From Gordonia sp. 'Campus' (GTDB lineage: Bacteria > Actinomycetota > Actinomycetes > Mycobacteriales > Mycobacteriaceae), in contig NZ_JAKOIW010000014.1 in NCBI RefSeq assembly GCF_022206305.1, positions 83,268-147,267 of the forward strand: a stretch of DNA of 64,000 bases. The letters are read 5' to 3'. Within the stretch, counting starts at the first letter, position 1; the number at the start of each line of letters is the position of its first letter. The notes below the pieces were generated by a model. The model did not search any database and had not been told where the DNA came from. It saw only the letters and a program-made list of their open reading frames with translations. Position numbers and translations under genes: made by a program. Below are positions 26,595 through 35,040 of the stretch, piece by piece.

Positions 26595-28299
26595 CGATCC
26601 GCTGCTCCGTGCACTCGGATTCCTCGGCCTGCGAGGGCGGCCCGTCGCCAGGGCACTGCTCCTGGGAGTGGGCGGGTCGTTGTCGGCGCTCGGACTCGCG
26701 GCGTTGTCGGCGTGGCTGATCACGCGGGCGTGGCAGATGCCGCCGGTGCTGTACCTGTCGGTCGCGATCACCGCGGTGCGGGCACTGGGGATCTCGCGCG
26801 GCCTGTTCCGCTACCTGGAGCGTCTGGCGACGCACGATCTCGCCTTGAACGCGATGGCGACCGCCCGGGAACGGCTGTACGCAGCACTCGCCACCGGGTC
26901 GCCCGCCTACTCGGTGACGCTGCGGCGCGGCGAACTGCTCAACCGGACCGGCGACGACATCGAAGAGATCGGCAACGCTCTCATCCGGGGCCTCATCCCC
27001 ATCGGGATCGGTGCGACCACATCGGTGGCCGCCGTCGTCGTGATGGCCCTGGTGTCGGTGCCCGCGGCGGTCGTCCTGGCCGTGGCGCTCCTCGTCAGTG
27101 GTGTCGTCGCCCCGTGGCTGGCGGCCCGCGGTGGCGCGCACTCGATCCACGACGGCGCGCGAGCCGCGTCCGAGGTCGCCGAGGCGACGACGACCGCACT
27201 GTGGCACGCGTCGGAACTCGTCGTCGCCCGCAGGAGGCGCGATGTCCTCGACGCTGCGGCCGACGCCGACCGCAGGCACCTGCAGGCCACCGACCGAGGT
27301 GTCCGGTGGCAGGCGTCCGCCGCGGCGGCGACGCCACTCGCGATGGGTGCCTCGATCGTCGCGGCATGTGTGATCGCAATCCAGTTGGCCGCGCAGACAA
27401 CGGGATCGCTGGCCGGAGTGAGTTCGGGTGACGGGCTGACGCCGATGATCCTCGGCGTCCTCGTGCTGTTGCCGTTGTCGGCGTTCGAGTCCACCGCGCC
27501 GCTGACCGAGGCGGGTGTGCAGCTCGAACGCAGCCGCCAGAGTGCCGCGCGGGTGATGGCTCTCGTCGACGGTGCCCACCCCGGCGGCGTCACCGAGGGC
27601 GATGTCGCCGTGCATCGTTCACCGGTCGCGCTGGCGGGCACCGGCCTGCGCTGGGGGCATCCCGGGCGCGCGGTCCTCGGGCCCGAGATGGGCGTGGACC
27701 TCGATGTGCGACCGGGATCGCGGCTCGCGGTGGTGGGACCGAGCGGTGTCGGCAAGTCGACACTCCTGCTCACGCTGGCCGGGCTGCTGCCCGTGGCCTC
27801 GGGCGAACTCAGCTGCGTCGACGCGGCGACCGGTGATGATGTCGAATTGCGTTCGGCGGCCTGCTATTTCGCGGAGGAAGGGCACATCTTCTCGACGACC
27901 CTCCGCGAGAACCTCCGCGTGGCGCGCGGCGACGCCACCGACGACGAGATCACCGTGGCGTTGCGCGCCGTGGGACTGGACGGATGGGCGGGCGTGCTTC
28001 CCGAGGGCCTCGACACCACCATCACCGGCGGCGCCGACGTTCTCAGTGGCGGCCAGCGGCGCCGGTTGCTGCTGGCCCGGGCACTTCTGCACCCCGCGCC
28101 CGTCGTGCTCCTCGACGAACCGACCGAACATCTCGACGCAGCCGACTCCGACCACCTGCTGCGCAGACTCCTCGGCGTCGATGACGACCTCTTCGGACCC
28201 GATCGGATCGTCGTGGTCGTCACGCATCAACTGCCGGCCGACACGGGCCCGGCGGCCGTACTGCATCTCACGCAAGCCCGTGAACACGAGCTCCCGTGA
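26587..28299 (+). CDS. cydC: Thiol/haem ABC exporter subunit CydC
   Basis: 570 aa. Second half of the CydDC heterodimer. Membrane part in 1-320, including GVGGSLSALGLAALSAWLIT. ATPase part: Walker A GPSGVGKSTLL near 382-392, signature LSGGQRRRLLLARALL and Walker B VVLLDEPTEHLD. It overlaps cydD by 8 nt and ends 5 nt before a strong hairpin. The four cyd genes are one operon. Confidence 0.94.
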   Translation: MRDDPLLRALGFLGLRGRPVARALLLGVGGSLSALGLAALSAWLITRAWQMPPVLYLSVAITAVRALGISRGLFRYLERLATHDLALNAMATARERLYAALATGSPAYSVTLRRGELLNRTGDDIEEIGNALIRGLIPIGIGATTSVAAVVVMALVSVPAAVVLAVALLVSGVVAPWLAARGGAHSIHDGARAASEVAEATTTALWHASELVVARRRRDVLDAAADADRRHLQATDRGVRWQASAAAATPLAMGASIVAACVIAIQLAAQTTGSLAGVSSGDGLTPMILGVLVLLPLSAFESTAPLTEAGVQLERSRQSAARVMALVDGAHPGGVTEGDVAVHRSPVALAGTGLRWGHPGRAVLGPEMGVDLDVRPGSRLAVVGPSGVGKSTLLLTLAGLLPVASGELSCVDAATGDDVELRSAACYFAEEGHIFSTTLRENLRVARGDATDDEITVALRAVGLDGWAGVLPEGLDTTITGGADVLSGGQRRRLLLARALLHPAPVVLLDEPTEHLDAADSDHLLRRLLGVDDDLFGPDRIVVVVTHQLPADTGPAAVLHLTQAREHELP

Positions 28300-28304
28300 A
28301 CAGA

Positions 28305-28337
28305 AACGGGGCCGGACGTGAGACGTCCGGCCCCGTT
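28305..28337. terminator. Bidirectional terminator between cydC and the aldehyde dehydrogenase gene
   Basis: AACGGGGCCGGACGT (28305-28319), loop GAG, and the exact complement at 28323-28337: a 15-bp perfect GC-rich stem starting 5 nt after the cydC stop and 23 nt from the convergent gene. Confidence 0.85.
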
Positions 28338-28360
28338 CCCCCCTGTGAGAGGCGGGAGGT

Positions 28361-29860
28361 CTAACCGGCGGCCACCTCGTAGCCCATCGGCAGCATCGTC
28401 GACTTGTGCTCGAGGAAGGATTCGAGCCCCTCGCGACCGTTCTCGCGGCCGATGCCGGAGTTCTTGTAACCGCCGAAGGGTGACTCGGGATCGATGGCGT
28501 ACCAGTTGATCCCGAAGGTTCCCGTACGGATCTTGGTGGAGATCTCGATGCCGCGCTCGACGTCGTTGGTCCACACGGTGCCGGCGAGTCCGTAACTCGA
28601 GTCGTTGGCGATGGCGATGGCCTCGTCGACGTCGTCGTAGGCGATCACCGACAGCACCGGCCCGAAGATCTCCTCCTGGGCGATCGCCATGTCGTTGGTG
28701 ACGCCGGTGAAGATCGTCGGGGTCAGGAAGTAGCCGGAGTCGAGTCCCTCGGGACGTTCGCTCTCGAGAACCGCGGTGGCCCCGGCCTTCTTGCCGAGTT
28801 CGACGTACTGCTCGACCTTGTTGCGCTGGTTCTCGGTGATCAGCGGTCCGAGCTGCGCCTCCGGATCGGACGGGAGGCCGACCTTCATCGCCTTCGCGGC
28901 GTCGACCATGGCGGCGACGATCTCGTCCTGCCGACTGCGCGGCACCAGGATTCGGGTCTGGGCGACGCAGGCCTGGCCGGTGTTGAACAACCCGAGGAAG
29001 GTCAGCATGAAGGCGTTCGCGGCGATGTCGACGTCGTCGAGGACGATGGCGGCGGACTTGCCGCCCAATTCCAGCGAACACCGCTTGAGCGTCTCCGCGC
29101 ACGCCGCACCGATGGCCTTTCCGGCCGCGGTCGAACCGGTGAAGGTGATCTTGTCGACGTCGGGGTGGGCGACGAGCGCCTGCCCGGTCTCGGTTCCGCC
29201 GGTGACGACCGAGATCGCCTCGGCCGGAACGCCTGCCTCGATGAACAGCTGCGCGACGTAGTTGCCGGTCATCGGGGTCTCGGGCGCGGGCTTGAGCACC
29301 ACCGAGCATCCGGCGGCGAGTGCGGCGCCCATCTTGTTGCAGGTGATGAACAGCGGGACGTTCCAGGCGCAGATGGCTCCGACGACGCCGACCGGCTCAC
29401 GGGTGATGCGGGTGGTCCCGAACAGGCCGGTCCGGTATTCCTCCCACTGGTAGCCGCGCGCGGCGTTGGCATATGCGCGCAGGACCCCGGTGCCGGGAAG
29501 CTGCTGCAAGGTGCTGATGGCGCTGGGCGGGGCGCCCATCTCGGCCGAGACCAGCGCCGTGATCTCGTCGCCGCGCTCGTCGATCAGGTCGGCGACCTTG
29601 GCGATGATGTCGGCGCGCTGTGCGGGGGGTGTCGAACTCCAGACACCCGAATCGAACGCCGAGCGGGCGGCGCGCACCGCCGCGTCCACGTCGGTGGCGT
29701 CGGCGAGCGGCACGGACCCGACGCGCTCACCGGTGGCGGGGGAGTGGACCTCGAGGGTCTCGGTGGAATGAGGGTCGACCCACTGGCCGCCGATGAGCAA
29801 CTGGGGTTGATCGCCTCCGCCGGTGATGGTGGCGGGGTGGGACTCCACGGTCTCGGTCAT
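28361..29860 (-). CDS. NAD(P)-dependent aldehyde dehydrogenase
   Basis: 499 aa. Classic ALDH superfamily: VGAICAWNVPLFITCNKMG (NAD site), LELGGKSAAIVLDD carrying the catalytic glutamate, and FNTGQACVAQTRI carrying the nucleophile cysteine at about 300; the Rossmann motif FTGSTAAGKAI is also present. It oxidises an aldehyde to the acid. A KstR-type operator lies 95 bp upstream of the start, so sterol (cholesterol) breakdown or another lipid aldehyde is the likely context. ATG at 29860 with GAGGAG 10 nt upstream. Monocistronic, ended by the shared hairpin. Confidence 0.93.
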   Translation of the reverse strand: MTETVESHPATITGGGDQPQLLIGGQWVDPHSTETLEVHSPATGERVGSVPLADATDVDAAVRAARSAFDSGVWSSTPPAQRADIIAKVADLIDERGDEITALVSAEMGAPPSAISTLQQLPGTGVLRAYANAARGYQWEEYRTGLFGTTRITREPVGVVGAICAWNVPLFITCNKMGAALAAGCSVVLKPAPETPMTGNYVAQLFIEAGVPAEAISVVTGGTETGQALVAHPDVDKITFTGSTAAGKAIGAACAETLKRCSLELGGKSAAIVLDDVDIAANAFMLTFLGLFNTGQACVAQTRILVPRSRQDEIVAAMVDAAKAMKVGLPSDPEAQLGPLITENQRNKVEQYVELGKKAGATAVLESERPEGLDSGYFLTPTIFTGVTNDMAIAQEEIFGPVLSVIAYDDVDEAIAIANDSSYGLAGTVWTNDVERGIEISTKIRTGTFGINWYAIDPESPFGGYKNSGIGRENGREGLESFLEHKSTMLPMGYEVAAG

Positions 29861-29954
29861 TACGCGTGTGCTCCTCAGGAGGACGGGTCCTTGCGTGCGG
29901 GGATGCGGCGACGAGCCGCCTGCAGGCAAGTGTGAACTACGGCACACGCAATAC

Positions 29955-29968
29955 TAGAACACGTTCTA
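29955..29968. promoter_or_regulatory. KstR-type operator upstream of the aldehyde dehydrogenase gene
   Basis: TAGAACACGTTCTA matches the published KstR consensus TNNAACNNGTTNNA at every fixed position, with perfect 6-bp arms. It lies 95 bp upstream of the aldehyde dehydrogenase ATG. KstR represses cholesterol side-chain and ring-degradation genes until the pathway is induced. Confidence 0.7.
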
Positions 29969-29993
29969 ACTTCAATGCCAGGGCCCGCCCGGA

Positions 29994-30629
29994 TCAGATG
30001 CTGCCGAAGGCCGCCCGGGCCTCCATGCCCGCCATCACGTCGTCGAGGACGTCGAGTTGGGCCGCGGGATCGTCGCTCTCGAGGATGCGCTGCTGATCAT
30101 GTGGCTGGGACACCACGCGGGCCGCCCAGCGGTGGATCGGCGAGATGTCCGCGGTTGCCGGATCGGCGTCGATGACCGACAGCGCCGCGATGACCGGGCC
30201 CGGATCCTCGCCGGCGGCCTCGAGCCGCCGGCGCATCAGCGAGTGCAGCCGGCCGTCGAGGGCATCCAGTCGGGCCAGGTGCTCGGGGGAGGGTGCCCGC
30301 TCGGGGAGCGCCTCGACCCGCGCCCGGGGGTACGGGTCGTCGGCCAACCATTCGACAACCCGGAAACGCTGCCGGCCCGTGCACCGCAGCGCGGCACGGC
30401 CGTCCGGCAGGCGACCGGTGATCTCCGCGTCGGCGATGGTGCCCACGTCGCAACGGACCTCGCCGCCGCCGACCTCGAAACCACGGGATATGAGCACCAC
30501 GCCGAAGCGCACGCGCGGTGGCTCGTCCGAGTCGTCGAGGTGGTCGGTCAGCATCTGCCGGTAGCGCGGCTCGAAGACGCGCAGCGGCAGTTCCGCGCCC
30601 GGCACCAGAGCGGTGCCGAGCGGGAACAT
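29994..30629 (-). CDS. LON-type peptidase substrate-binding domain protein
   Basis: 211 aa. Only the N-terminal LON substrate-binding domain is present: MFPLGTALVPGAELPLRVFEPRYRQML opens it (quoted here as FPLGTALVPGAELPL and FEPRYRQML), followed by FGVVLISRGFEVGGGE and ALRCTGRQRFRVVEW. There is no AAA+ or protease domain. Such standalone proteins are widespread, with no settled function, perhaps in substrate recognition. ATG at 30629 is the first start in frame, but it lacks a clear ribosome-binding site, so the true start could be slightly different. It follows mhuD on the same strand, with an 84-bp gap. Confidence 0.8.
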   Translation of the reverse strand: MFPLGTALVPGAELPLRVFEPRYRQMLTDHLDDSDEPPRVRFGVVLISRGFEVGGGEVRCDVGTIADAEITGRLPDGRAALRCTGRQRFRVVEWLADDPYPRARVEALPERAPSPEHLARLDALDGRLHSLMRRRLEAAGEDPGPVIAALSVIDADPATADISPIHRWAARVVSQPHDQQRILESDDPAAQLDVLDDVMAGMEARAAFGSI

Positions 30630-30713
30630 CGGCGCGACGAACGTCGCGTCGGCATCCGGCTCCGAGTTCAGGACCCGCTCATCTCAGGCTCGCTCGTCTC
30701 GGGGATGCGTCCG

Positions 30714-31022
30714 TCAGGACCGGGGCCTCGCGTCGAGCACGACCTCGAACTCGAGCAGGTCGGCGCCCGAGGCGACCGGCTTGGCACGCTCGCCGGAGTG
30801 CGCCTCGCGGGCGGGTCCGGCCGACCACGCCTGGAAGTCCTCCTCGGACTCCCACTCCGTCACGACGAAGTAGCGGTCGTCGCCCTTGACGGGACGGAGG
30901 AGCTGGAACCCGAGGAAACCCTGGGAGCCGTCGACCGAGTGGGCGCGGTTGGCGAATCGCTTCTCCAGTTCGGGGCCTGCACCCTCGGGGACGGAGATGG
31001 CATTGATCTTCACTACAGACAT
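30714..31022 (-). CDS. mhuD: Haem-degrading monooxygenase, MhuD orthologue
   Basis: 102 aa. Very close to M. tuberculosis MhuD (Rv3592), with MSVVKINAISVPEGAGPELE at the start and GFLGFQLLRPVKG in the middle. The three residues known to matter in MhuD are all at the same positions: Asn7, Trp66 and His75. MhuD breaks host haem to mycobilin and iron without releasing CO, so it serves iron acquisition in the cytoplasm. On the minus strand TATGGT (31034-31029) lies 6 nt before the ATG, so a leaderless mRNA is likely. It is divergent from the alpha/beta hydrolase gene, as in mycobacteria. Confidence 0.93.
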   Translation of the reverse strand: MSVVKINAISVPEGAGPELEKRFANRAHSVDGSQGFLGFQLLRPVKGDDRYFVVTEWESEEDFQAWSAGPAREAHSGERAKPVASGADLLEFEVVLDARPRS

Positions 31023-31129
31023 GGGTCCACCATAGGCGCTGCCCGGACGAGGTGGCCCCCGGAACGCGGACAGGTCCGGCGGGTCGATCACACTCCTTCT
31101 CTCACTGCGGGTCCGGCTACAGTGCTGGC

Positions 31130-31942
31130 ATGTTCGATGGCAGGCCCCCGGAGGAGACCGGACTCCGTGATCACGGGGGTCCGGTCGCCGTCGGCGAAGC
31201 GCCTGCAACGGCAACACCCCCGATCGTCTTGCTCCACGGCCTGATGGGACGCGGTCGCACATGGCGACGACAGATCCCGTGGCTGCGCTCCTACGGGCGC
31301 GTGTTCACCTTCGACGCCGCGTTCCACACCGGCGCCGACGTCGATGAGCCCACCGACGCAAGCGAACTCGCGACCGAGCGGTTCGTCGCAGATCTCGCCG
31401 AGCTGCTGACGTGGATCGATCGGGGCCCGGCGATCCTCATCGGCCACTCGATGGGCGCGTTGCACGCCTGGTGTGCCGCGGCTGCCTATCCCGAACTCGT
31501 CGCCGCGCTGGTCGTCGAGGACATGGCACCGGATTTCCGCGGACGGACGACCACGAGCTGGACCCCGTGGTTCGAGTCGTGGCCGGAACGGTTCGCATCA
31601 GTGGACGAGGCGATCGAGATGTTCGGGCCGGTGGCCGGACGCTACTTCCACGAGGCATTCGACGACGGCCGGTTGCACGGCCGGATTCCGTTGTGGAGTG
31701 CCATCGCCGCCGAGTGGGGCAGACGCGACTTCTGGGCGCAGTGGCGGTCGGTTCGGGTGCCATCGCTGGTGATCGAGGCCGAACACGGTGTCACGCCGCC
31801 GGGCCAGATGCGCACCATGTGCGAGGTCAACGACCATGCCATCCACCTACGGGTGGCGGGGGCCGGACATCTCGTCCACGACGACGCGCCCCGCACCTAT
31901 CGCGGTGCGGTGGAGGCTTTTCTGTCCGGTCTCGAGTATTGA
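31130..31942 (+). CDS. Alpha/beta hydrolase (Rv3591c-like)
   Basis: 270 aa. Alpha/beta hydrolase fold: oxyanion region VLLHGLMGRGRTWRRQI at about 33-50, nucleophile elbow GHSMGA with Ser107, catalytic acid in IEAEHGVTPP, and the catalytic histidine in VAGAGHLVHDD. A cytoplasmic esterase-like enzyme of unknown substrate. ATG at 31130 sits 6 nt after TACAGT (31118-31123), pointing to a leaderless mRNA. The pairing with mhuD is conserved in mycobacteria. Ended by a 14-bp hairpin. Confidence 0.85.
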   Translation: MFDGRPPEETGLRDHGGPVAVGEAPATATPPIVLLHGLMGRGRTWRRQIPWLRSYGRVFTFDAAFHTGADVDEPTDASELATERFVADLAELLTWIDRGPAILIGHSMGALHAWCAAAAYPELVAALVVEDMAPDFRGRTTTSWTPWFESWPERFASVDEAIEMFGPVAGRYFHEAFDDGRLHGRIPLWSAIAAEWGRRDFWAQWRSVRVPSLVIEAEHGVTPPGQMRTMCEVNDHAIHLRVAGAGHLVHDDAPRTYRGAVEAFLSGLEY

Positions 31943-31983
31943 CCGGCTCCTGCTGATCGAACGATGCTCCCCCGAAACGGAAT

Positions 31984-32015
31984 TCGGGGCGCACACGATG
32001 AATCGTGTGCGCCCC
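31984..32015. terminator. Bidirectional terminator
   Basis: CGGGGCGCACACGA, loop TGAA, and the exact complement to 32015: a 14-bp perfect stem between two convergent genes. Confidence 0.8.
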
Positions 32016-32033
32016 GAGGGGGAGACGGTTGTG

Positions 32034-33023
32034 TCAGGACGGATCGGCGGGTGCGATCGGTGCACCGTTGAGCCGGCGCCAGCAGTGCACCAGGAACAGC
32101 TGGGCCACCGGGGCCGCGACGATCAGGCCGACGTAGCAGACGAGGACACCGACCAGATTGATCGCGTAGGTGACCAGCAGGGTGAGGATCGAGTCACCCA
32201 CCTTCGACTTGGTCAGCTCGAAGGACGCCTTCATGGCGTTGATCGGCGAGAGGTTCTTGTCGATGGTCGCGACGACGGAGAACATCAGGAAGAACATCGC
32301 CACGATGCCCGGGATGATGCAGAGCGCGTAGCCGATACCCGTGATCAACCCGACCAGGATCGCGGTTCCGATGACCGGGCCGAACCGGATGGGCGTCAGG
32401 AACGACTTGGCCGTCACCGGTTCACCGTTGGCGACCCGGACCGCGCCGGAGATGATGCTGGCCTGGATGTAGAGGAGGCCCAGGATGAACACGAGGTACA
32501 CCAGGCCGAAAAGAATCGAGCCGCCGAGACCCAGCGATGTCTCGGTGTAGGTGAATCCGTACGAGTCAGTGGTGGTCTCGGTGGTGCCGAAGATCGCGGC
32601 TGAGGAGAACCCGACCGCGATGAGGGCCGCGCCCAGCAGGAAGACCGCGAGACCCGGCAGGATCATCGCGCCGACGTTGTTCTTGAACTTGCCGAACGCC
32701 CACGAGAACGCGGTGCCCACGTCGATCTTGCCCGAATCGTAGGGCGCGCCTTGCGGATCGGGGGCGCCCGGGTAGGCGCCGGCAGCGCCGTACTGCGGGC
32801 CGCCGGGAGGCGGCGGGGGAGGTGCCTGGCCGTACTGCGGTTGCGGCGGCTGCTGCCCGTACTGCGGAGCCGGTGCCTGCTGACCGTAGTCGGGACCCGG
32901 GGGCTGCTGCCCGTACTGGGGCGGGGGCGGTTGCTGCCCGTACTGCGGGGGCTGCTGACCGGGGTGACCACCCGGTTGCTGCGGGTCCGAGGGTGGGACA
33001 GGGGGATACGGCGGCTGGCTCAT
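32034..33023 (-). CDS. Membrane protein with Pro/Gln/Tyr-rich N-terminal repeats
   Basis: 329 aa. Residues 1-105 are cytoplasmic low-complexity sequence with repeated QYGQQPP units. The rest has about five or six hydrophobic helices: NVGAMILPGLAVFLLGAAL, GSILFGLVYLVFILGLLYI, IGTAILVGLITGIGYALCII, IPGIVAMFFLMFSVVA and INLVGVLVCYVGLIVAAPV. The layout recalls DUF975/YciC-like envelope membrane proteins; the family is not certain. The short motif SPINAMKASFELTKSKVGD is likely the conserved cytosolic loop. Start at 33023 is chosen because TAATGT lies 8 nt upstream on the minus strand; two in-frame ATGs precede it closely. Confidence 0.75.
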   Translation of the reverse strand: MSQPPYPPVPPSDPQQPGGHPGQQPPQYGQQPPPPQYGQQPPGPDYGQQAPAPQYGQQPPQPQYGQAPPPPPPGGPQYGAAGAYPGAPDPQGAPYDSGKIDVGTAFSWAFGKFKNNVGAMILPGLAVFLLGAALIAVGFSSAAIFGTTETTTDSYGFTYTETSLGLGGSILFGLVYLVFILGLLYIQASIISGAVRVANGEPVTAKSFLTPIRFGPVIGTAILVGLITGIGYALCIIPGIVAMFFLMFSVVATIDKNLSPINAMKASFELTKSKVGDSILTLLVTYAINLVGVLVCYVGLIVAAPVAQLFLVHCWRRLNGAPIAPADPS

Positions 33024-33165
33024 GGACCGGGACATTAGCAACGATCCGGCCGCAGTGGGAGACTATCTCCGAACGATCAAACGACTGGTCAATGATCGTG
33101 GCACGAATTATGGGTTCGGCGCAGCGGGTTGGACGTCGGCGCCCGAGATCCCGTTCCCGAAAGGC

Positions 33166-34068
33166 TCACCCGCCGTCGCCTTCGCCCGCGAGGCAGTAGC
33201 GGCCGTCGGCGGTGATCTCGACCAGACCGTCGACGAGGAGTGAGTCCAGGGCCCGATCGCGCTGGGCGGTGTCGGATGTCCAGACGGTGTCGAGTCTCGA
33301 GCGCTCGACCGAGCCGTCGGTGTTGCGCAGAACATCCATGAGCAGGCCGCGGACCTGACGATCGGTGCCGGCGAACTTCTGCGTCTTCCGCGGCGGACCC
33401 GCGTACGGTGGCCTGCCGAGTCGAACCCAGGTGCAGTCGACGAGAGGGCAGTTGTCGCACTTGGGATTTCGTGCCGTGCACACGAGGGCTCCGAGTTCCA
33501 TCAGGGCCGCGGAGAACCGGGGTGCCGACGCGGCATATGCGTCGTCGGCCGACCGCGGCAGCAACACCTCCGCGTCCACGAGATCGCGCCGGGACGGATT
33601 CGAGGGCTGTTCGCGTCCGTGCACCGCACGCGCGATCACCCGCCGGACGTTGGTGTCGACGACCGGGACCGCCCGGCCGTAGGCGAAGCAGGCGACCGCC
33701 CGGGCGGTGTAATCGCCGATGCCCGGCAGGGTCAGCATCGTCTCCACGTCGTCGGGGACGCGGTCGTCGTGGTCGCGGGCGAGTACCTTCGCGCACTCGT
33801 GCAAACGGAGCGCGCGGCGCGGGTAACCGAGCTTGCCCCAGGCGCGCAAGACCTCACCGGCCGGCTCGGCGGCCATCGCCGACGGCACCGGCCAGCGCCG
33901 GACCCACTCACGCCACGGCTCGACCACCCGGGAGACGGGAGTCTGCTGCAGCATGATCTCGCTGATGAGGATCTGCCATCCGGTGCAGGAGGGATCGCGC
34001 CACGGGAGATCGCGTTCCTGGGTATCGAACCAGCCGAGCAGAGTGCCCGATGGCACACTATTGAGCAT
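33166..34068 (-). CDS. mutY: A/G-specific adenine glycosylase (MutY)
   Basis: 300 aa, the actinobacterial length. Removes adenine mispaired with 8-oxoguanine. WQILISEIMLQQTPVSRVV is the helix 1-2 signature, and LPGIGDYTARAVACFAYG is the helix-hairpin-helix followed by the catalytic Asp block PVVDTNVRRV. Four iron-sulfur cysteines (C-x6-C-x2-C-x5-C, in VCTARNPKCDNCPLVDC) are present. Residues 260-300 are a winged-helix-like tail. ATG at 34068 overlaps the divergent canB start by 2 nt. Longer readings from an upstream TTG would run further into canB. Confidence 0.94.
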   Translation of the reverse strand: MLNSVPSGTLLGWFDTQERDLPWRDPSCTGWQILISEIMLQQTPVSRVVEPWREWVRRWPVPSAMAAEPAGEVLRAWGKLGYPRRALRLHECAKVLARDHDDRVPDDVETMLTLPGIGDYTARAVACFAYGRAVPVVDTNVRRVIARAVHGREQPSNPSRRDLVDAEVLLPRSADDAYAASAPRFSAALMELGALVCTARNPKCDNCPLVDCTWVRLGRPPYAGPPRKTQKFAGTDRQVRGLLMDVLRNTDGSVERSRLDTVWTSDTAQRDRALDSLLVDGLVEITADGRYCLAGEGDGG

Positions 34069-34720
34069 GACCGCAACGACACCACGGGCCGCGTGGCGCA
34101 TTCTGCGCGACGGCAACGACCGATTTGTGACAGGTGAATCTCAGCATCCCAGCCAGGGTATCGAGGATCGTGCGCGCCTCGCCGACGGCCAGCACCCGCA
34201 CGTCGTGCTCTTCGGCTGCGCCGACTCGCGACTGTCCGCCGAGATCATCTTCGACCAGGGCCTCGGCGACATGTTCGTGGTCCGCACGGCCGGACACGTC
34301 ATCGATTCGGCGGTGATGGGATCGCTCGAGTACGCCGTCGAGGTGTTGGAGGTGCCGCTGATCGTGATCCTCGGTCACGACAGCTGCGGCGCGGTGAAGG
34401 CGACGCTCGACGCACTCGACGACCTGCAGATCCCCGGCGGTTACATCCGCGACGTGGTGGAGCGCGTGGCGCCGAGCATCCTCGCCGGTCGTCGTGAAGG
34501 ACTCAGCCGCGTCGACGAATTCGAGGCACGCCACGTCGTCGAGACCGGGCAGCTGCTGATGCAGCGCAGTCGGGTCATCGCCGATCGCATCAGCACCGGC
34601 CGTCTGGCGATCGTGGGCCTGACCTACCAGCTCCACGAGGGCAAGGTCAGCGTGCAGGGTGTGTACGGCGACATCGGCGAGCGTCCGGCCCCGACCGCGA
34701 TCACCGTCGAGTCCGCCTGA
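34067..34720 (+). CDS. canB: Beta-carbonic anhydrase (CanB-like)
   Basis: 217 aa. Interconverts CO2 and bicarbonate. Zinc ligands Cys51, Asp53, His104 and Cys107 in FGCADSR and GHDSCGAV are all present. FDQGLGDMFVVRTAGHV is a strong beta-class block and closely matches M. tuberculosis Rv3588c. The ATG at 34067 overlaps the mutY start on the other strand (both use CATG at 34066-34069), so each promoter must lie in the neighbour's coding DNA. Followed by tandem repeats and a terminator. Confidence 0.95.
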   Translation: MTATTPRAAWRILRDGNDRFVTGESQHPSQGIEDRARLADGQHPHVVLFGCADSRLSAEIIFDQGLGDMFVVRTAGHVIDSAVMGSLEYAVEVLEVPLIVILGHDSCGAVKATLDALDDLQIPGGYIRDVVERVAPSILAGRREGLSRVDEFEARHVVETGQLLMQRSRVIADRISTGRLAIVGLTYQLHEGKVSVQGVYGDIGERPAPTAITVESA

Positions 34721-34736
34721 CCTGACGACCCTTCGA

Positions 34737-34935
34737 GACGGCCCCTCCGCGAGCTCCGGGGCCTCCTCAGGGTGCGGTGGAGACGGCCCCTCCGCGAGCT
34801 CCGGGGCCTCCTCAGGGTGCGGTGGAGACGGCCCCTCCGCGAGCTCCTGGGGCCACCTCAGGGTGCGGTGGAGGCGGCCCCTCCGCCTCGCGAGCTCCTG
34901 GGGCCTCCTCAGGGTGCGGTGGAGACGGCTCCGAG
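34737..34935 (+). repeat. Tandem repeat array, four units of 45-51 bp and a partial fifth
   Basis: Units begin near 34737, 34782, 34827, 34873 and 34924 (spacings 45, 45, 46, 51). The basic unit starts GACGGCCCCTCCGCGAGCTC and ends CAGGGTGCGGTGGA. Units 1 and 2 are identical, unit 3 carries one insertion and unit 4 two small changes plus a 6-bp insertion. Just upstream is GACCCTTCGAG, the same word that opens the element at 54963. It lies between the canB stop and its terminator; there is no gene in this 320-bp gap. Confidence 0.9.
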
Positions 34936-34978
34936 CCTGAAGGCGAACTCTAGACTTTGCCTGCTCGGAGCCGTTTTT
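34925..34978 (+). terminator. Rho-independent terminator after canB
   Basis: ACGGCTCCGAGC (34925-34936) pairs with GCTCGGAGCCGT (34963-34974) around a 26-nt loop, followed by TTTTT (34974-34978). The left arm is the remnant of the fifth tandem unit. Confidence 0.85.
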
Positions 34979-35040
34979 CGCGTGCGACACGCCGCTCGTG
35001 ATCAGCCGGAAGTCAAGACCCGGCCGTTAGCGTGGGGGGC

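Noticed and set aside
34058..34990. Minus-strand frame coding a 15-residue peptide repeat through the tandem array
   Set aside because: The period (45 bp = 15 codons) makes any frame repeat; it continues antisense through canB.
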